Positions 1 to 10,999 of a stretch of 64,000 nucleotides of DNA are shown piece after piece. The translations under genes were made by a program, and so were the position numbers. The DNA lies in assembly GCA_036172665.1 (NCBI GenBank), contig CM069869.1, positions 992,001 through 1,056,000 of the forward strand, given 5' to 3'. Source of the DNA: Prosopocoilus inquinatus. Taxonomy: Eukaryota; Arthropoda; Insecta; Coleoptera; Lucanidae. Under the pieces are notes generated by a model. That model was given only the letters and a program-made list of their open reading frames with translations, did not search any database and was not told the origin of the DNA. Numbering within the stretch: the first letter of the stretch is position 1; each line of letters starts with the position of its first letter.

Positions 1-710
1 AAATTTTCATTGTACCATTCTGAGCTACGAACAAGTACCAGACGTTTTACCAGCTCTAAGGCCGTTCAAATTGAAGATTTAGCTTTATTTTGACGAGAAT
101 TTACATTCATTCCCATGTTAACACTCAAGTTATTGTCATGGTCAGTCGATTCTATCCTTTAAAAACTTTTCTGTTGGGTTATTTTGTTGGATTGACTTTG
201 CAATTTTTCTCCGGTAAATTTTTATTGTACCATTCTGAGACACGAACAAGTACTAGAGGATTTATCAACCCTAGGGCGTTTAAGGTAAAGATTTAGCTTT
301 ATTTTGACGGGATTTTACATTCATCCGCATGTTAACACTCAAGTTATTGTCATGGTCAGTCGATTCTATCGTTTAAAAACTTTTCTGTTGGGTTATTTTG
401 TTGGACTGACTTTGCAATTTTTCCCAGTCAAATTTTTATTGTACTATTCTGAGCTACGAGCAAATACCAGACGATTTACCAGCTCTAAGGCCGTTCAAGT
501 TAAAGATTTAGCTTTGTTTGGGTGGGAATTTACATTCATTCGTGTGTTAACACTCAAGTTATTGTCATGGTCAGTCGATTCTATCGTTTATAAACATTTT
601 TGTTGGCTTATTTTGTTAGACTGACTTTGCAATTTTTCTCCGGAAAATTTTTATTCTACCATTCTGAGCTACAAACATGCACCAGACGATTTACCAGCTC
701 AAGTTAAAGA
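1..710. repeat. Tandem satellite, ~215 bp unit, about 3.3 copies
   Basis: The marker attgtaccattctgag (one to two mismatches) recurs at 9, 224, 438 and 653, giving a period of 214-215 bp. Whole units align with few changes, including a shared block with cactcaagttattgtcatgg. The array is cut by the left window edge and decays near 700-710. The two open frames of 68 and 106 codons in it repeat with the unit and are not genes. Confidence 0.9.
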
Positions 711-1139
711 TATATTTGGCTGTCTTGCTACTCATTTGAGCAATCATCTGGACCCGGCATATTGTTCTGTGTCCGATCATGTAACGCTGGCAGCTTCATT
801 CCGAGGTAACATCTTTCTTTTTCGTCTTCATCGTGGATGACCGTCGCGAATCGTGTATTAAGGAAGATTTTTTCCACGCATGTTTCAAATAATTATTAAG
901 TAATTTCTTCTTACGTTTTGCTCAGTGTATTTAATTCAATTTTATTCAATTTAATCACTAGTTTTTGCTTGTTTCTGAGTTATTTGATAATATTAAAGTT
1001 AATTTTCAGAAATTTTGAACTCTTAAATATGACTGTGAGACAAACAAAATCTCCTATGTACGTACCAATCTACGTTTTTGAAATATTTTAAGATAATTTT
1101 GATTTCAATCGATGTCGAACTTTGACTTCAACTTGAAGT
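711..1139. other. AT-rich non-coding stretch
   Basis: No open frame, tRNA or recognisable repeat is seen here. It joins the satellite to the hammerhead-like motif. Confidence 0.6.
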
Positions 1140-1140
1140 T

Positions 1141-1220
1141 GATTCTTGTCCGATGAAAATTGCAAGCACTACTGACGAAGCTATAAATCTATAGCGAAAC
1201 GTTGAATGTCCGGTTCAAGA
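1141..1220 (+). ncRNA. Hammerhead-like ribozyme motif, family 2 (weak stem I)
   Basis: In order: CTGACGA at 1172-1178; a perfect 6 bp stem II GCTATA/TATAGC (1180-1185, 1190-1195) with a 4 nt loop; GAAA at 1196-1199; then a short stem III, A1199-T1209, C1200-G1208, G1201-T1207, T1202-A1206; ending in GTC with predicted cleavage after C1210. That is the hammerhead core order. Stem I is poor: the first pair is a mismatch and only scattered pairs follow. It may need an internal loop or may be a decayed copy. Similar short motifs occur in Penelope-like elements (general knowledge, not tested). Confidence 0.4.
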
Positions 1221-2724
1221 TTAAAAAAAACTTTGTACTTTGACTTCAACTTTTTTTTTTTTTTGATATTATTGCTAATTCATTTATTATTGGATTGTTG
1301 TCTTGGACACCTCCACCTTTTTAAAACTGAAGTTATTTATGGTTGAATGTGATAAATACCGTTGGTGTGTTTATTTCAGTTAGCGCGTACCGGTAAATAA
1401 TTTTAAATAAACTTCTATTGTGGAATTCTCCTTTTTTTGTCCACGACCCACTCGCCGAAATTATTGAGCTGCCGCTGGTGTTAGGCAGTGTCCGCCTGTG
1501 ACCACAACAATTCATCATCGGGGAATTTAGTGTACGCAGATAAGAACTACCCGTGAAAAATATTAAGCAAAAAAGAAAATATTTGAGTTTGCAAGCAAGG
1601 AGAAAAACGTAAATTTTACGTTTAAACTGCTGCAGTTTATTTTTTTGTTAAAAAGAAGTGACGCAACAGTTTTACGTGTAAAAGTCGGTCTCGAGTTGGT
1701 TGGTTGAACATCTGTTTCACACGAGGCAGTTCTAGAGTGGGCTAACAATAAAGAAAGAAAGAATAAACAAATATTTTCTGTAACATTTTTTTACCTTGAA
1801 CTTGCATACAATTTTAAAGTGTCGGCAACATTTTTTTTCACTTCTAATTTATTAAATACGTGTAAATTGCGTCGTCAGATGTCACTTCTTTTTCTCAAAA
1901 GATAGACTATAACACATTTTTACACGATAGTACAAATTCCTTGTTTCATGCATCATTAAATTTGCGCAAGTTTTAGAGCAAGCATTCTCGCTTCCGTTTC
2001 CTGTCCTCATTTTATACTTTTTTTTTTTTTAATTCGAATGAATTACGTAAAAGTTTTTAATAAACCAGAGTAGACAAAAGTGGAATGTAATAATACAGTT
2101 TATGCTATTAAGTTCTTTTTTTTTAATCGTTGTTAATTTAATAAGCATGTACCTCAAATCGGATTTAAAGGAAGTATTAAAGTACGTCGAAATCTGGCTG
2201 TAATTTAAGAATTATAATAACAATAATATTTATTGACCATATCTTTGAATAAAAAAAAATAGAAGAATGCACGAAACTTAAACTGAAGAGTCATAAAATT
2301 TTGTGTGTAATTTGTATGTATGTGCTCAACAAAGTTCTGAGCGTTCTCTTTTAATTGTACACGGTTGTACATACTACATATCCATATGTGCATATGATTA
2401 AGCACCGATTCTCGTTAAATAACCTTCACAAATAAACATTCCCATTAATTAATTGCTGTACACAACCCAGCTACAGGAGCAATAAAAATCGAAGTGTCCT
2501 ACTTTAACGCATAAATATTTTAATGAATGCGTACCCGCAGATAGATTTTCGTGTGGAAATGTTAACACCGGCTCGTTAATAACAAGAAACCTTTTCTTAC
2601 TTTCTATTATTTATTATTATCATCGTATATGGTCCAGCTTTTCCTCCCTTATACGACCGAAAAAATGCGGTCGGCCGCTTTATTTACGACGCGCTGAAAT
2701 TTCCCGCGAAGGATTCTGCAAGAT
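1221..2724. other. AT-rich non-coding region
   Basis: Only homopolymer tracts and short open frames without recognisable protein features. I see no gene. GC content rises near 2640-2720, just before the candidate signal-peptide exon. Confidence 0.5.
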
Positions 2725-2803
2725 ATGTATTCTCTACGCGTGCAACTGATTGTTGTTGTAACCGTGGCAAGATTATTGACTTTGCAAGTAGCAATTTCTC
2801 AAG
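2725..2803 (+). CDS. Candidate first coding exon (signal peptide) of the chitin deacetylase
   Basis: An ATG at 2725 opens a 26-codon stretch starting MYSLRVQLIVVVVTVAR, which has the n-region and hydrophobic core of a secretion signal. A GT donor follows at 2804 and leaves phase 1, exactly what the first clear deacetylase exon (12973, entering with two bases) needs. Joined, the protein would be 495 aa, near the length usual for Cda4. Against it: the donor (GTTATT) is weak and the implied intron is 10 kb. The true first exon could lie elsewhere or outside the window. Confidence 0.25.
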
Positions 2804-4164
2804 GTTATTTTCAATTAATATTTCATTTCCTTGTAAATCTGACATTTAAATTTGTTCTTAGAAAAAAAACAGATTATTATTAAACGTTGCACTATTGAAT
2901 ATTTATAAATGGCTGGCGCTTAATTAAACAGAACAGAATTATAAGAACCCCGGATAATGCTTATGCATGCTTAACCGTTTCCTAAATTAATTTGCAAACA
3001 AAACAAAATAATCATTTTCTGCTTTTCAAATGAAGAAAACTGCCAGGATCTTAAGACTATTCGCGTCTTGTTTTAATCTCCTGTAATAATACGAGATGAA
3101 GATACCTACTCACTTTAAGTGCATGAGAATGAATCGAAAACGCCATGAAAGCTGTCGATCAACAACAGTCATCGGACGGAAATTACAGTTTTCAATGAAC
3201 AAAATAAAAAGTTGCTTTGTTTTTATACTGTGTTTAATTCATGTAAATAATCTCGATGTTTTAAAGAACTGGAAGGCTGCTGCCTTTCTAAAAGTTGGCG
3301 CATTTTATTTGTAGGCATATATGTATGTATACACGGCCTTCACTGAAAGTACGAAAAGGCATAAAACTTAATTAGCACGTCCGATTCATAGCTTTCCTAC
3401 AACCACCTCGAAAATCTACGAAGGACCTTCACTTCATAAAATGTCAACTCCTCTCACATTTTGTCACATATTTTGTCCACATTTCGTGGAAGTTAGAACA
3501 CTTCGTAGAGTATGAAAAAAATGGAAGTAAAAAAATAGCTAAACAAAGAAATAAAAGTACAGCGAAATGATATTTTTTTATGCACGTTTCATTTTTAGTT
3601 AAAAATTCTTTCTGTCTTAAACACCCTTGTTCTAAGCGCAGAAAACCTGATGAGCGAAGCGTTGTTCAGCGAGCTTCAGTTTTCCAGCCTTTATTTTATA
3701 ATGGAGCCAATTCTGTCCGTTCTCCCCCTTTTTCAAAAATTATGTCCAAGTAACCTCCTTTCACTGTTAAAGAGATGAGGAGGGTTATTCTTGAACCCAG
3801 AGGAAAGATTGGTATGCGAAAATGATGTCAATTTGACGTTATTTCCTAACGATTTGTTAATTTCTTCCAAGTCATCAGACGAATCACTCAGTTCAAGAAT
3901 TGAGCCGCAAAAAGGTCTATCCCGAAACTGGGATAAAGCAAAACCGGACGATGCCACTTCGAGATTTGACTATTTGGCTACGATTGAAATGATTCAGGGA
4001 AATAAAGCCAGAAATAATCTGAATAATCTGAAACAATCTGCGTTGTTTAAATTTGAATTTTTTGAAACTTTTTTTTACAGGTGTACTACATACAAATAGT
4101 ACTTAATTGAAGCCACTATACCTTCCGAAAGTAAAAAAAAAAGAAAAAAATTACACTGGAAGCT
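2804..4164. other. Non-coding region
   Basis: No gene recognised. A 102-codon frame at 3791-4099 has no family features and is overlapped by a similar frame on the other strand. Confidence 0.5.
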
Positions 4165-4292
4165 TATTTTTAATTGAAGTCGATTCCTGTCAGATGAAAA
4201 TTGTTTTTAAACTTTAACCGGACACTGTGAAAATTGCAAATAACGCTCAACGTTTCACTGTCGGTTGATCGCTTCGTCAGGAGTGAAAAAAA
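4165..4292 (-). repeat. Diverged relative of the 1.17 kb hammerhead-like motif
   Basis: Read on the minus strand it shares CTGACGA, GAAACGTTGA and GTCCGGTT with 1141-1220, in the same order, and also the block gatgaaaattg. Stem II is largely broken and the interval between GAAAC and GTC is much longer, so it is unlikely to be an active ribozyme. Confidence 0.4.
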
Positions 4293-4506
4293 TTAATGAA
4301 ATGAACATGATTTTTTTAAAACTAAAAATACGGCTGTTCAGTGAAACGTGAAGGTAATAAGTGTGTTCTTTTACAATATACATCGTGAATCAGAAATATC
4401 TCACCATTTATCTTCAAAGCTTTTATTAAACAAAACGAATCTGAGCAGAAATGATAAACACTAAATACTAAATTTTAAAAAAATTTTGTGCAAATCGTTT
4501 TTGATT

Positions 4507-4595
4507 GCAGTGAAAACCTCGAGCAGCCTCTGGACAGCTGTTTCAGCCCTGCTTGGGGCTTCTTCAGCAGAGACGTAGCTCGACATTCCCACTGC
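4507..4595 (-). ncRNA. Type I hammerhead ribozyme, family 1, copy R1
   Basis: On the minus strand: 5' stem I strand, CTGAAGA (complement of 4561-4567), stem II AGCCC/GGGCT with a 6 nt loop, GAAAC (complement of 4540-4544), minimal stem III around AGCT, GTC (complement of 4533-4535), then the 3' stem I strand. Predicted cleavage lies between 4533 and 4532. The 89 nt span matches the other complete copies. Just to the right (4608-4645) is the 3' end of another copy in the opposite orientation, and 4695-4795 carries the element's 5' module on the plus strand, so the locus is a rearranged head-to-head composite. Confidence 0.8.
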
Positions 4596-4607
4596 AAACG
4601 AAAAAAA

Positions 4608-4800
4608 GGTTTTCACTGCAATCAAAAACGATTTGCACAAAATGTTTCAAAAACTTTCATTATGCTTTGACAGCAAGCATGGCCGCCTTGCATGGGGGAC
4701 TTATTAGGAGCAAATCCCGCTTCAATTTGTCTACCCTACTGCAATGTCAGGTCAAAAAGCGATAGTAAGATGTCGTTATTTTATCTGTTCATCACTAAAT
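4608..4800 (+). repeat. Partial copies of the hammerhead-bearing repeat
   Basis: 4608-4645 repeats the 3' end of the family (ttttcactgcaatcaaaaac and onward). 4695-4795 repeats the 5' module (cctactgcaatgtcagg through attttatctgttcatca) that precedes the ribozyme at 12.1 and 31.8 kb. The segment ttattaggagcaaatccc here is the reverse complement of the spacer of the 31.7 kb palindrome. Confidence 0.75.
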
Positions 4801-5486
4801 TTTAACTATTTGTAGTTTGTTAAAAATACACTGCAGTTAAGCAAGTTTATCGAGTGGTCTAGTAAATAGAAGACCGATTTGATTTCCTTTTTAAACACAT
4901 CTCAGTTATTTTGTAAGATTCGGCATAATACAATCAAAACTAAAGCCTGCATCCATAGTACTTCCCTAAGGCTTTCTTAAATAAGGCACCATTTAGAATA
5001 GGTATTATAAGGCCGTAAACCAGAAGTATTATGAATACGGGCAGTAAGCTTCTTAGAAAAGTAAATAAATGATTTTAGCGAAGAAACTTAAATCAATGAA
5101 GAAGCTTAAGCTTTGGGTTTCTCTTCGGATAAATGTTCCTTTTGCTTCCTGCATTTTAACTTATTTTGCCTTTTAAAATCTTAATTACCTAGATTTCGGT
5201 GGAAAGTTATGGAAGGGTTTATTTTCCTCCGATTTTATTTTCACTCCTGTTTGTAGCTTCTCATTTATTTGTCCCTTCTTGATTTAAATGAATCTCTCTC
5301 AATCAATTCTGAATTTGTATCTACACTACCTCAGTAGTATAGATGGCTGAAGTGGTTTCAATCTTGAGGGTACACTTACTTCTCGCTTTTCTTTTTCGTA
5401 TTTCCTGATAAGTACCTACTCATTTTTTGAGAAATTTAATCTCTGCAGTATTAATTTTAATTATACAGAGTGCTGCATTGCTGAAC
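4801..5486. other. Non-coding region
   Basis: AT-rich sequence without recognisable genes or repeats. Confidence 0.5.
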
Positions 5487-6180
5487 ACATGTTATTTTAA
5501 AGTTGCTCGAATCTTGACTTCCCTAATTATTTTACAACGAAATTCCATTTAAGCTTTTTAAAATACTCTTCAGAATGAATCTGTCTGGAGTGTCTGTGTA
5601 GTTTGAGAGTATTTCATTTGCTCAGTTTCAAGATATTTCACTAGCAGTGAATGTTAAAATAAATTACTGGAAATGCATTTTCTATCGGTCTCTTTCAAAA
5701 ACGACTAGATTTATTAATTCTAGGTGCTTTCTTTCGCTCACAAAATCGTGATTCAAACGTGTTTTGATTCAAAAACAGACATCCTTTTCTTTGAATCTCT
5801 CTGTTTTTAAAACTTGTTTGGATTGAATTATGGTAATTTACAAATGAACTGTCAATCAAAAATTCAAGTCAGGTGTTTTGTTACAACTACGAAATTCAGG
5901 CGCAAACTATTCGAAACACGATTCAAACTTTTAAGCGAAAGAAAGTACCTTATATGTCCAGTTCTCACAATCATTAATCAAGGCTGTGCTGATAATTTGT
6001 TATAAATTGAATTTAGTACTGAATCTTTTTTAAATATCTTGAAACTGTTAAAATGAAAAGTTCTGAAACTGCACAGACAGATTCGCCTTCAAGAACACTT
6101 TAGAAACCCAAATGGAATTTTGTTGAAAAATAATTAGGGAAGCCAACATTTGAACCCTTAAAAATAACATGGGATTTCCT
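5487..6180. mobile_element. Foldback-type element with long imperfect inverted repeats
   Basis: The segment around 5487-5650 reappears as its reverse complement at about 6015-6180: shared blocks include catgttatttt, cttccctaattatttt, aattccattt, aatctgtctg and cagtttcaagatattt. Inner blocks (ctttctttcgct near 5728, and its complement near 5940) extend the pairing toward the centre near 5830. No protein-coding capacity is seen. Ends are approximate and no target duplication was identified. Confidence 0.7.
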
Positions 6181-6370
6181 ATGTTGCGTTCATCAACGCA
6201 GGCACCCTATTTACTACATGTCTATAATTCCATAAATTATTGATCTCAATTAATCTCTTGATTGGAAGTTGAGAGCGAAGCTCTAAAAGAATTTTAGTGA
6301 AGATACACCAGTGCATTCTGACGGATAACAAAACGTTGGTGAAGAAAGGACTGTCATTGGGAGCATAAGA

Positions 6371-6416
6371 TAGAGATGGACGATTCCCATAAATTTGTCG
6401 GAATCGTCCATCTCTA
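6371..6416. repeat. Perfect 17 bp hairpin with 12 nt loop
   Basis: tagagatggacgattcc (6371-6387) is followed after 12 bases by its exact reverse complement (6400-6416). With a wobble pair the stem extends to about 20 bp. It could be a small MITE remnant or a transcribed hairpin. Confidence 0.8.
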
Positions 6417-6929
6417 TTTGAAATCCTTATCAGGCAGAATTTGGACACAGAGCTCTTGTTTGACAATCCATTATACTCTAGTAATTTACTCTTCTCTATC
6501 GTTTTCTACCCAAAGGAAACATTTAGAAATGAATGTCTTCGTGTCTCATTAGATCTTTGCCACACCACAATAATCTGTGGATAAAAGTATTGATTTTGTT
6601 GAAGAAGATACGAATCTACCGAATTATCGACGGCTTCTTCCAAACTGAACGATACTTGTCCGTTGTGAAAAAAGCTTTAAATATGAAAGAATTTAGAAAA
6701 AAGACAATTAATTAAAATTAATTTCTGTACACATACAATAAAATCGATTTTAAAATTTTTAAATTAATGTCGGTTCTTTGTTCATACGTTGTTATCCGTA
6801 TTCTTCGTCAAACTTCTTTTTGTTGCGGTCATACAGGTGGTCTCAACAACAGAACGTCCATCCTCTTTGCACTTTCGCTTGTAACGAGAAATTATTCTTA
6901 TCGTTGTTTTGCGAATTTTCATTTATATG
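6417..6929. other. Non-coding region left of the mariner nest
   Basis: Short frames only; nothing recognised. Confidence 0.45.
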
Positions 6930-7023
6930 AAAACAATAATTTATTATTGACCAAGTTTCCGCCTAAGTACGAGGTGATTTCGTAAAATTTTGCCCTATTC
7001 TGCAAACCGTTGGTTCAGTTATA

Positions 7024-8967
7024 TACAGCGTGGAAACAAAGTAGCGGATAAAATCCATAACTCCGTTAATATTTGTAATAAAGCAAAAATCTAAAAGGGG
7101 TATAGCGATTCAAATTACAGCGCATAAGAAGAAGTATATTTTGAGATATTTTCATGAATTTTTTTTTAAGTTATGACGTCATCAAGATTTTTTTTAAATG
7201 ACAACCTATACTTTTTAATTTTGATTTCGGTGGGATTCTTTAACCTGCTTTCAACAGTATAAAATTTTGAATCGATTACATAACAAAAAATTCAAGAAAA
7301 ACGGCCATAAAAGTTTAATTGTAAAATTGAAGAAATAAACAGAACATCTAGTTAGCTAGGTTTAAAACGAAACAAAATTAAGGTGTAAATAAACAAAATT
7401 TGATTTTGACAGTCATTGAAATCACAATAAATGTTCAAACTGACGACCATGCACCAACTGACCATACCCAAGACGCTCATAAAATTCATTTATTAAATTT
7501 TGAATAGTTTGAGGTGTTATTAACCTACACTCCTGTCGAATTATTTCTTTAAGATCGTCTAAGTTGTTAGGTCTATTTTTATACACCTTGCTTTTTAAGT
7601 ACCCCCATAGAAAAAAGTCTAATGGCGTTAGATCAGGGGATCTAGCTGGCCATTCCATTGGACCTCTTCTTCCTATCCATCTACCTGGGAACATCTCGTC
7701 CAAATAAAGTCGCACATCAACTGCGTGTGTGGCGGAGCACCGTCGTGTTGCATCCAAATGTTATTGTTTGGTACGTCACAGTCATTTTCATTAGGAAATA
7801 ATATCGCCAATGCAGGTACTAATTCGAATTGTAAGAAGTGTAGATATTTCTCACCAGTTAAATTACCTTCGATAAAGAATGGACCTAAAATTCTGTCACC
7901 GACAATTCCTGTCCATACGTTGAGCTTCTGGGGATGTTGAGTATGAGCTTCTTGCATCCAGTGGGGATTTTCCCTAGACCAATATCGACAATTATGTCTG
8001 TTAACAGTTTCATGTAAAGTAAAACTTGCCTCATCAGAAAAAATTATACGCTGCGAGAACATTGGATCACGATTGCAAATTTTCAACACTTCTTCACAAA
8101 ATTCTTGTCTATGATCATAGTCAGTTTCTGCTAACTCATGGACTAATTTTACTTTATACGGATGAAACTTTTGCATTTTTAAAAGTTTCAGTACCGAGGT
8201 ATGGCTCAGGTTGTGCTCTAAAGCAATGTCTCGACTAGTCGAATGCGGATTATTTTCTATTTCTAGTAAAATATCAAGCTGCACATCGTCAATTAATTTT
8301 GTCTTAGGGTGGCCAGTTTTTGGAAGGTCTTTCACAATACCGTAATTTCGAAATTTATTTTCTATTCTGCTGACTGTGGATTGACTTATTTGCTGATCAG
8401 GATATTTGTGTATAAAAAGTCGACACACCTCTTGATGAGTTCTAATTCGATCGCCATACCCAATCATCATTAGAACTTCAATTCTTTGTTTTTCAGTTAG
8501 CAACACCATTTTGGTAAAAGGTTTTTAATAATTAGTGTAACTCCTACTATCCACAGGGAATAAAAATACTCACTTTATTGTGATAGGTATTTACAAGTTC
8601 TTGTCAATCAAACAAATTTTGTTTGTTTTACACCTAGCTAACTAGATATTCTGTTAATTTCTTCAACTTTACAATTAAACTTTTATGGCCGTTTTTCTTG
8701 AATTTTTTGTTATGTAATCGATTCAAAATTTTATACTGTTGAAAGTAGGTTAAAAAAACCCACCGAAATCGAAAATAAAAAATATAGGTTGTCATTTAAA
8801 AAAAATCTTGATGACGTCATAACTTAAAAAAAATCATGAAAATATCTCAAAATATACTTCTTCTTATGCGCTGTAATTTGAATCGCTATACCCCTTTTAG
8901 ATTTCTGCTTTATTACAAATATTAACGGAGTTATGGATTTTATCCGCTACTTAGTTTCCACGCTGTA
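7024..8967 (-). mobile_element. Mariner (rosa-like, DD41D) with ~335 bp terminal inverted repeats
   Basis: Left arm 7024-7360 and right arm 8633-8967 are near-identical inverted repeats starting TACAGCGTGGAAAC. Both ends are flanked by TA (7022-7023 and 8968-8969), the target duplication of the IS630-Tc1-mariner superfamily. The single transposase gene inside runs on the minus strand. Arms this long are unusual for mariners, whose repeats are typically about 30 bp. High arm identity suggests fairly recent movement. Confidence 0.93.
7422..8509 (-). pseudogene. Mariner/rosa transposase, broken by one frameshift
   Basis: The start at 8509 (MVLLTEKQRIEVLMMIGYGD) opens an N-terminal helix-turn-helix region of the DUF4817 type, followed by a DDE domain: first Asp in IIFSDEASF, second in HDGAPPH. 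Near 7726-7728 one base is missing, so the frame shifts right after HDGAPPH. The rest continues in the next frame (AVDVRLYLDEMFPGRW onward) to a stop at 7422 and includes SPDLTPLDFFLWG. Counting across the break gives 41 residues between the second Asp and the Asp of PLDFF, the DD41D signature of rosa-type mariners. A read error at the break cannot be excluded. Confidence 0.92.
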
Positions 8968-9046
8968 TATTTAAATAAGGCAAAATTTTGCGTAGAAATC
9001 ACCTCGTACTCAGGCGGAAACTTGGTGAATAATAAATTATTGTTTT

Positions 9047-9949
9047 GATTGATATTACCGAAATTTTGAAGTACCTATTTTGTGGAATTTAGGCTACCGT
9101 CTTATCAATTTTATGCTGATTCTTGAAAGAAAAGAAAATTCTTGAGCACCCTCAGAGCTTTGAGTAGTTCTTGTGCGTCTTCTTTGGAAGGTTTCAAAAG
9201 TTTTTCACTCTTGATTCATGCGAAGAGAACATAACATCAGGTATTAAATCTTAATTTTTTTTTTTTTTTGCACTTGGCTTTATTCTTTGTTCTCGATTAC
9301 CTCGGATTCTGTTTTTTTGAGAGGGAAAATTTTTAATACGTATCTCGAATACTTTCCCAAAAATTTTGGCAAGTTTAGTCACACGGCCTACACTCTACGA
9401 GGCTCGTCGAACAATTACCATTCCCCCTCGATCCCGTCATCCCGAAATCAGATGGACTCTTTTCGCACTCATCTCGGATCATCTGTCCACCAGATAAGAT
9501 TTTCCGTCTATTATTTTTGCATTTAAGTCTGAAATTTATAATTAAATCATAACATAACTCACTTTAATAATTCAATTTTTTATTTTCATTAATTTAATTT
9601 TTCTTAATAACTTGATAATTATTTTTTCTTGTTGCGTGATGGTTATAAGTGGAATAACCAGAACTCACATTTTTTTGTAAGACACCCGGTATCCTCCTTA
9701 CCTTTCACCATGAATTTATGAATGATGAATGATAATTTATAAGAGAGATTGCTTAATACAGTACTCTTAACTCTTCCTAACCTATCCCACCCTTAAACTA
9801 ATTCTACTGATTCCCCTTAAATAAAATCTAAACCTTAATTTACTTAAATAAATAGAATGTCCTCGTGCACAAAGTTCCTTCATAATTTTTTATCCCTTGC
9901 TAATATCTTTTCTTCGTTCCATTCTCCGTCTCCTTCTTTATCAGAATTT
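9047..9949. other. Non-coding region
   Basis: Low-complexity T-rich sequence and short frames. No gene seen. Confidence 0.45.
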
Positions 9950-10900
9950 ATCCCACTATCTTATTCCATGGCTCCTGCGGTCTTCCTCTATCTTTTCCAT
10001 GTCCGCCTTGATTCCCACACTTGGTTTACCGGTCGATTGTCGTCCATCCTTTGAAGATGTCCCCACTAACTTAACTGTCGTCTTTCCACAAATTCTGATA
10101 CAGGTGTTCCAATTCTTCCCCTTTTTGTGCGCTACTCATTCGGTCTCTTAGCGTGACTCCTTTGACTTTCCTTAATTATTTCATTGCTGTGGTTTCTAGT
10201 CTTCGTTTCAAACGCCTGTTTAACGTCCACGTCTCACATCCGCATGTCATTATTGGCAAAGAAAAATATTGCCTTGCAAACATTCAATTTTGTTTTGCGT
10301 GTTATTCCTTTTTTTCCAGCTTTTTCTATACTTTCATTTATTCCTGTTTCTCGCCTTCCTTGTTCATCAAACCTAACTCCCAATTCCTGTACTTGTTCTA
10401 TTCGTCTCCTTTGAGTCTGTATGTTCGTCCTTCTTATGTTCTTTAGCTATTTTTGTCTTATCTGTGTTATTTCTCATTTTGTTTTGTGTTAGTATTTGAT
10501 CCCATATTGTTAGATTTGTTTGTAAGTCGTTTTAATTCTCTGCGAGCATCACCACGTCGGGTTGTCTGCGAAAGCGCATGTAGATGTAGAAATTGGTTAT
10601 AGATGCCTGTGTCTTACGTGTAGTTTGTTCTTTTCTCGTTGGCATTTCCTTTATTATGTCGTCCGTAAATATTATAAATAGGGCTGTACTTAAGGCCCCA
10701 CTCTTTCTTAGTCCATCTGATGATTGGAATTCCTTTGACAAACTGTTGTTACTAATGTCGTAGTTTATTGGATTTCTGTACAGATTTTGTATTACTTTCT
10801 CGCATGGTACACTGTTGAAAGCCTTTTGTAGATCGTTTTTGACTCTGGATTGATTTAGAATATTCGTGTCTGCAATTCAACTGCAGCATGTATATGTACT
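9950..10900 (-). pseudogene. Decayed non-LTR retrotransposon reverse transcriptase
   Basis: On the minus strand from about 10860, the frame reads NDLQKAFNSVPCEKVIQNLY (reverse-transcriptase palm motif, usual form DFxKAFDSV). It continues through EFQSSDGLRKSGALSTALFI (usual GLRQGCALSPxLF) and TDDIIKEM, to a broken catalytic box near 10550 where FADD is destroyed but VVMLAEN follows. Further on (10110-9960) fragments resemble the C-terminal region of such elements. Frameshifts and stops are numerous. This is a fossil of a Jockey/CR1/RTE-like element; the clade cannot be fixed by eye. Confidence 0.75.
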
Positions 10901-10999
10901 GTAATTAATATTTTGATAATCTATTAATATCCAATTAACTTCTAGTTCAGAAGATTTTATTTTACTAAATAAATTTTCATCATTTTCCTTCGTTACATC

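Larger units (their letters stand above)
6930..9046. mobile_element. Outer inverted-repeat element that hosts the mariner
   Basis: A ~70 bp arm at 6930-6999 (contains gaccaagtttccgcct and gtacgaggtgattt) is matched by its reverse complement at 8975-9046. Both arms lie outside the mariner's TA duplications, so the mariner apparently inserted near the centre of an older palindromic element. Confidence 0.7.

Noticed and set aside
3648..3675. CTGATGA as a further hammerhead core
   Set aside because: No GAAA or cleavage triplet at a workable distance.
3791..4099. 102-codon frame
   Set aside because: No recognisable domain and an equally long frame overlaps on the other strand.
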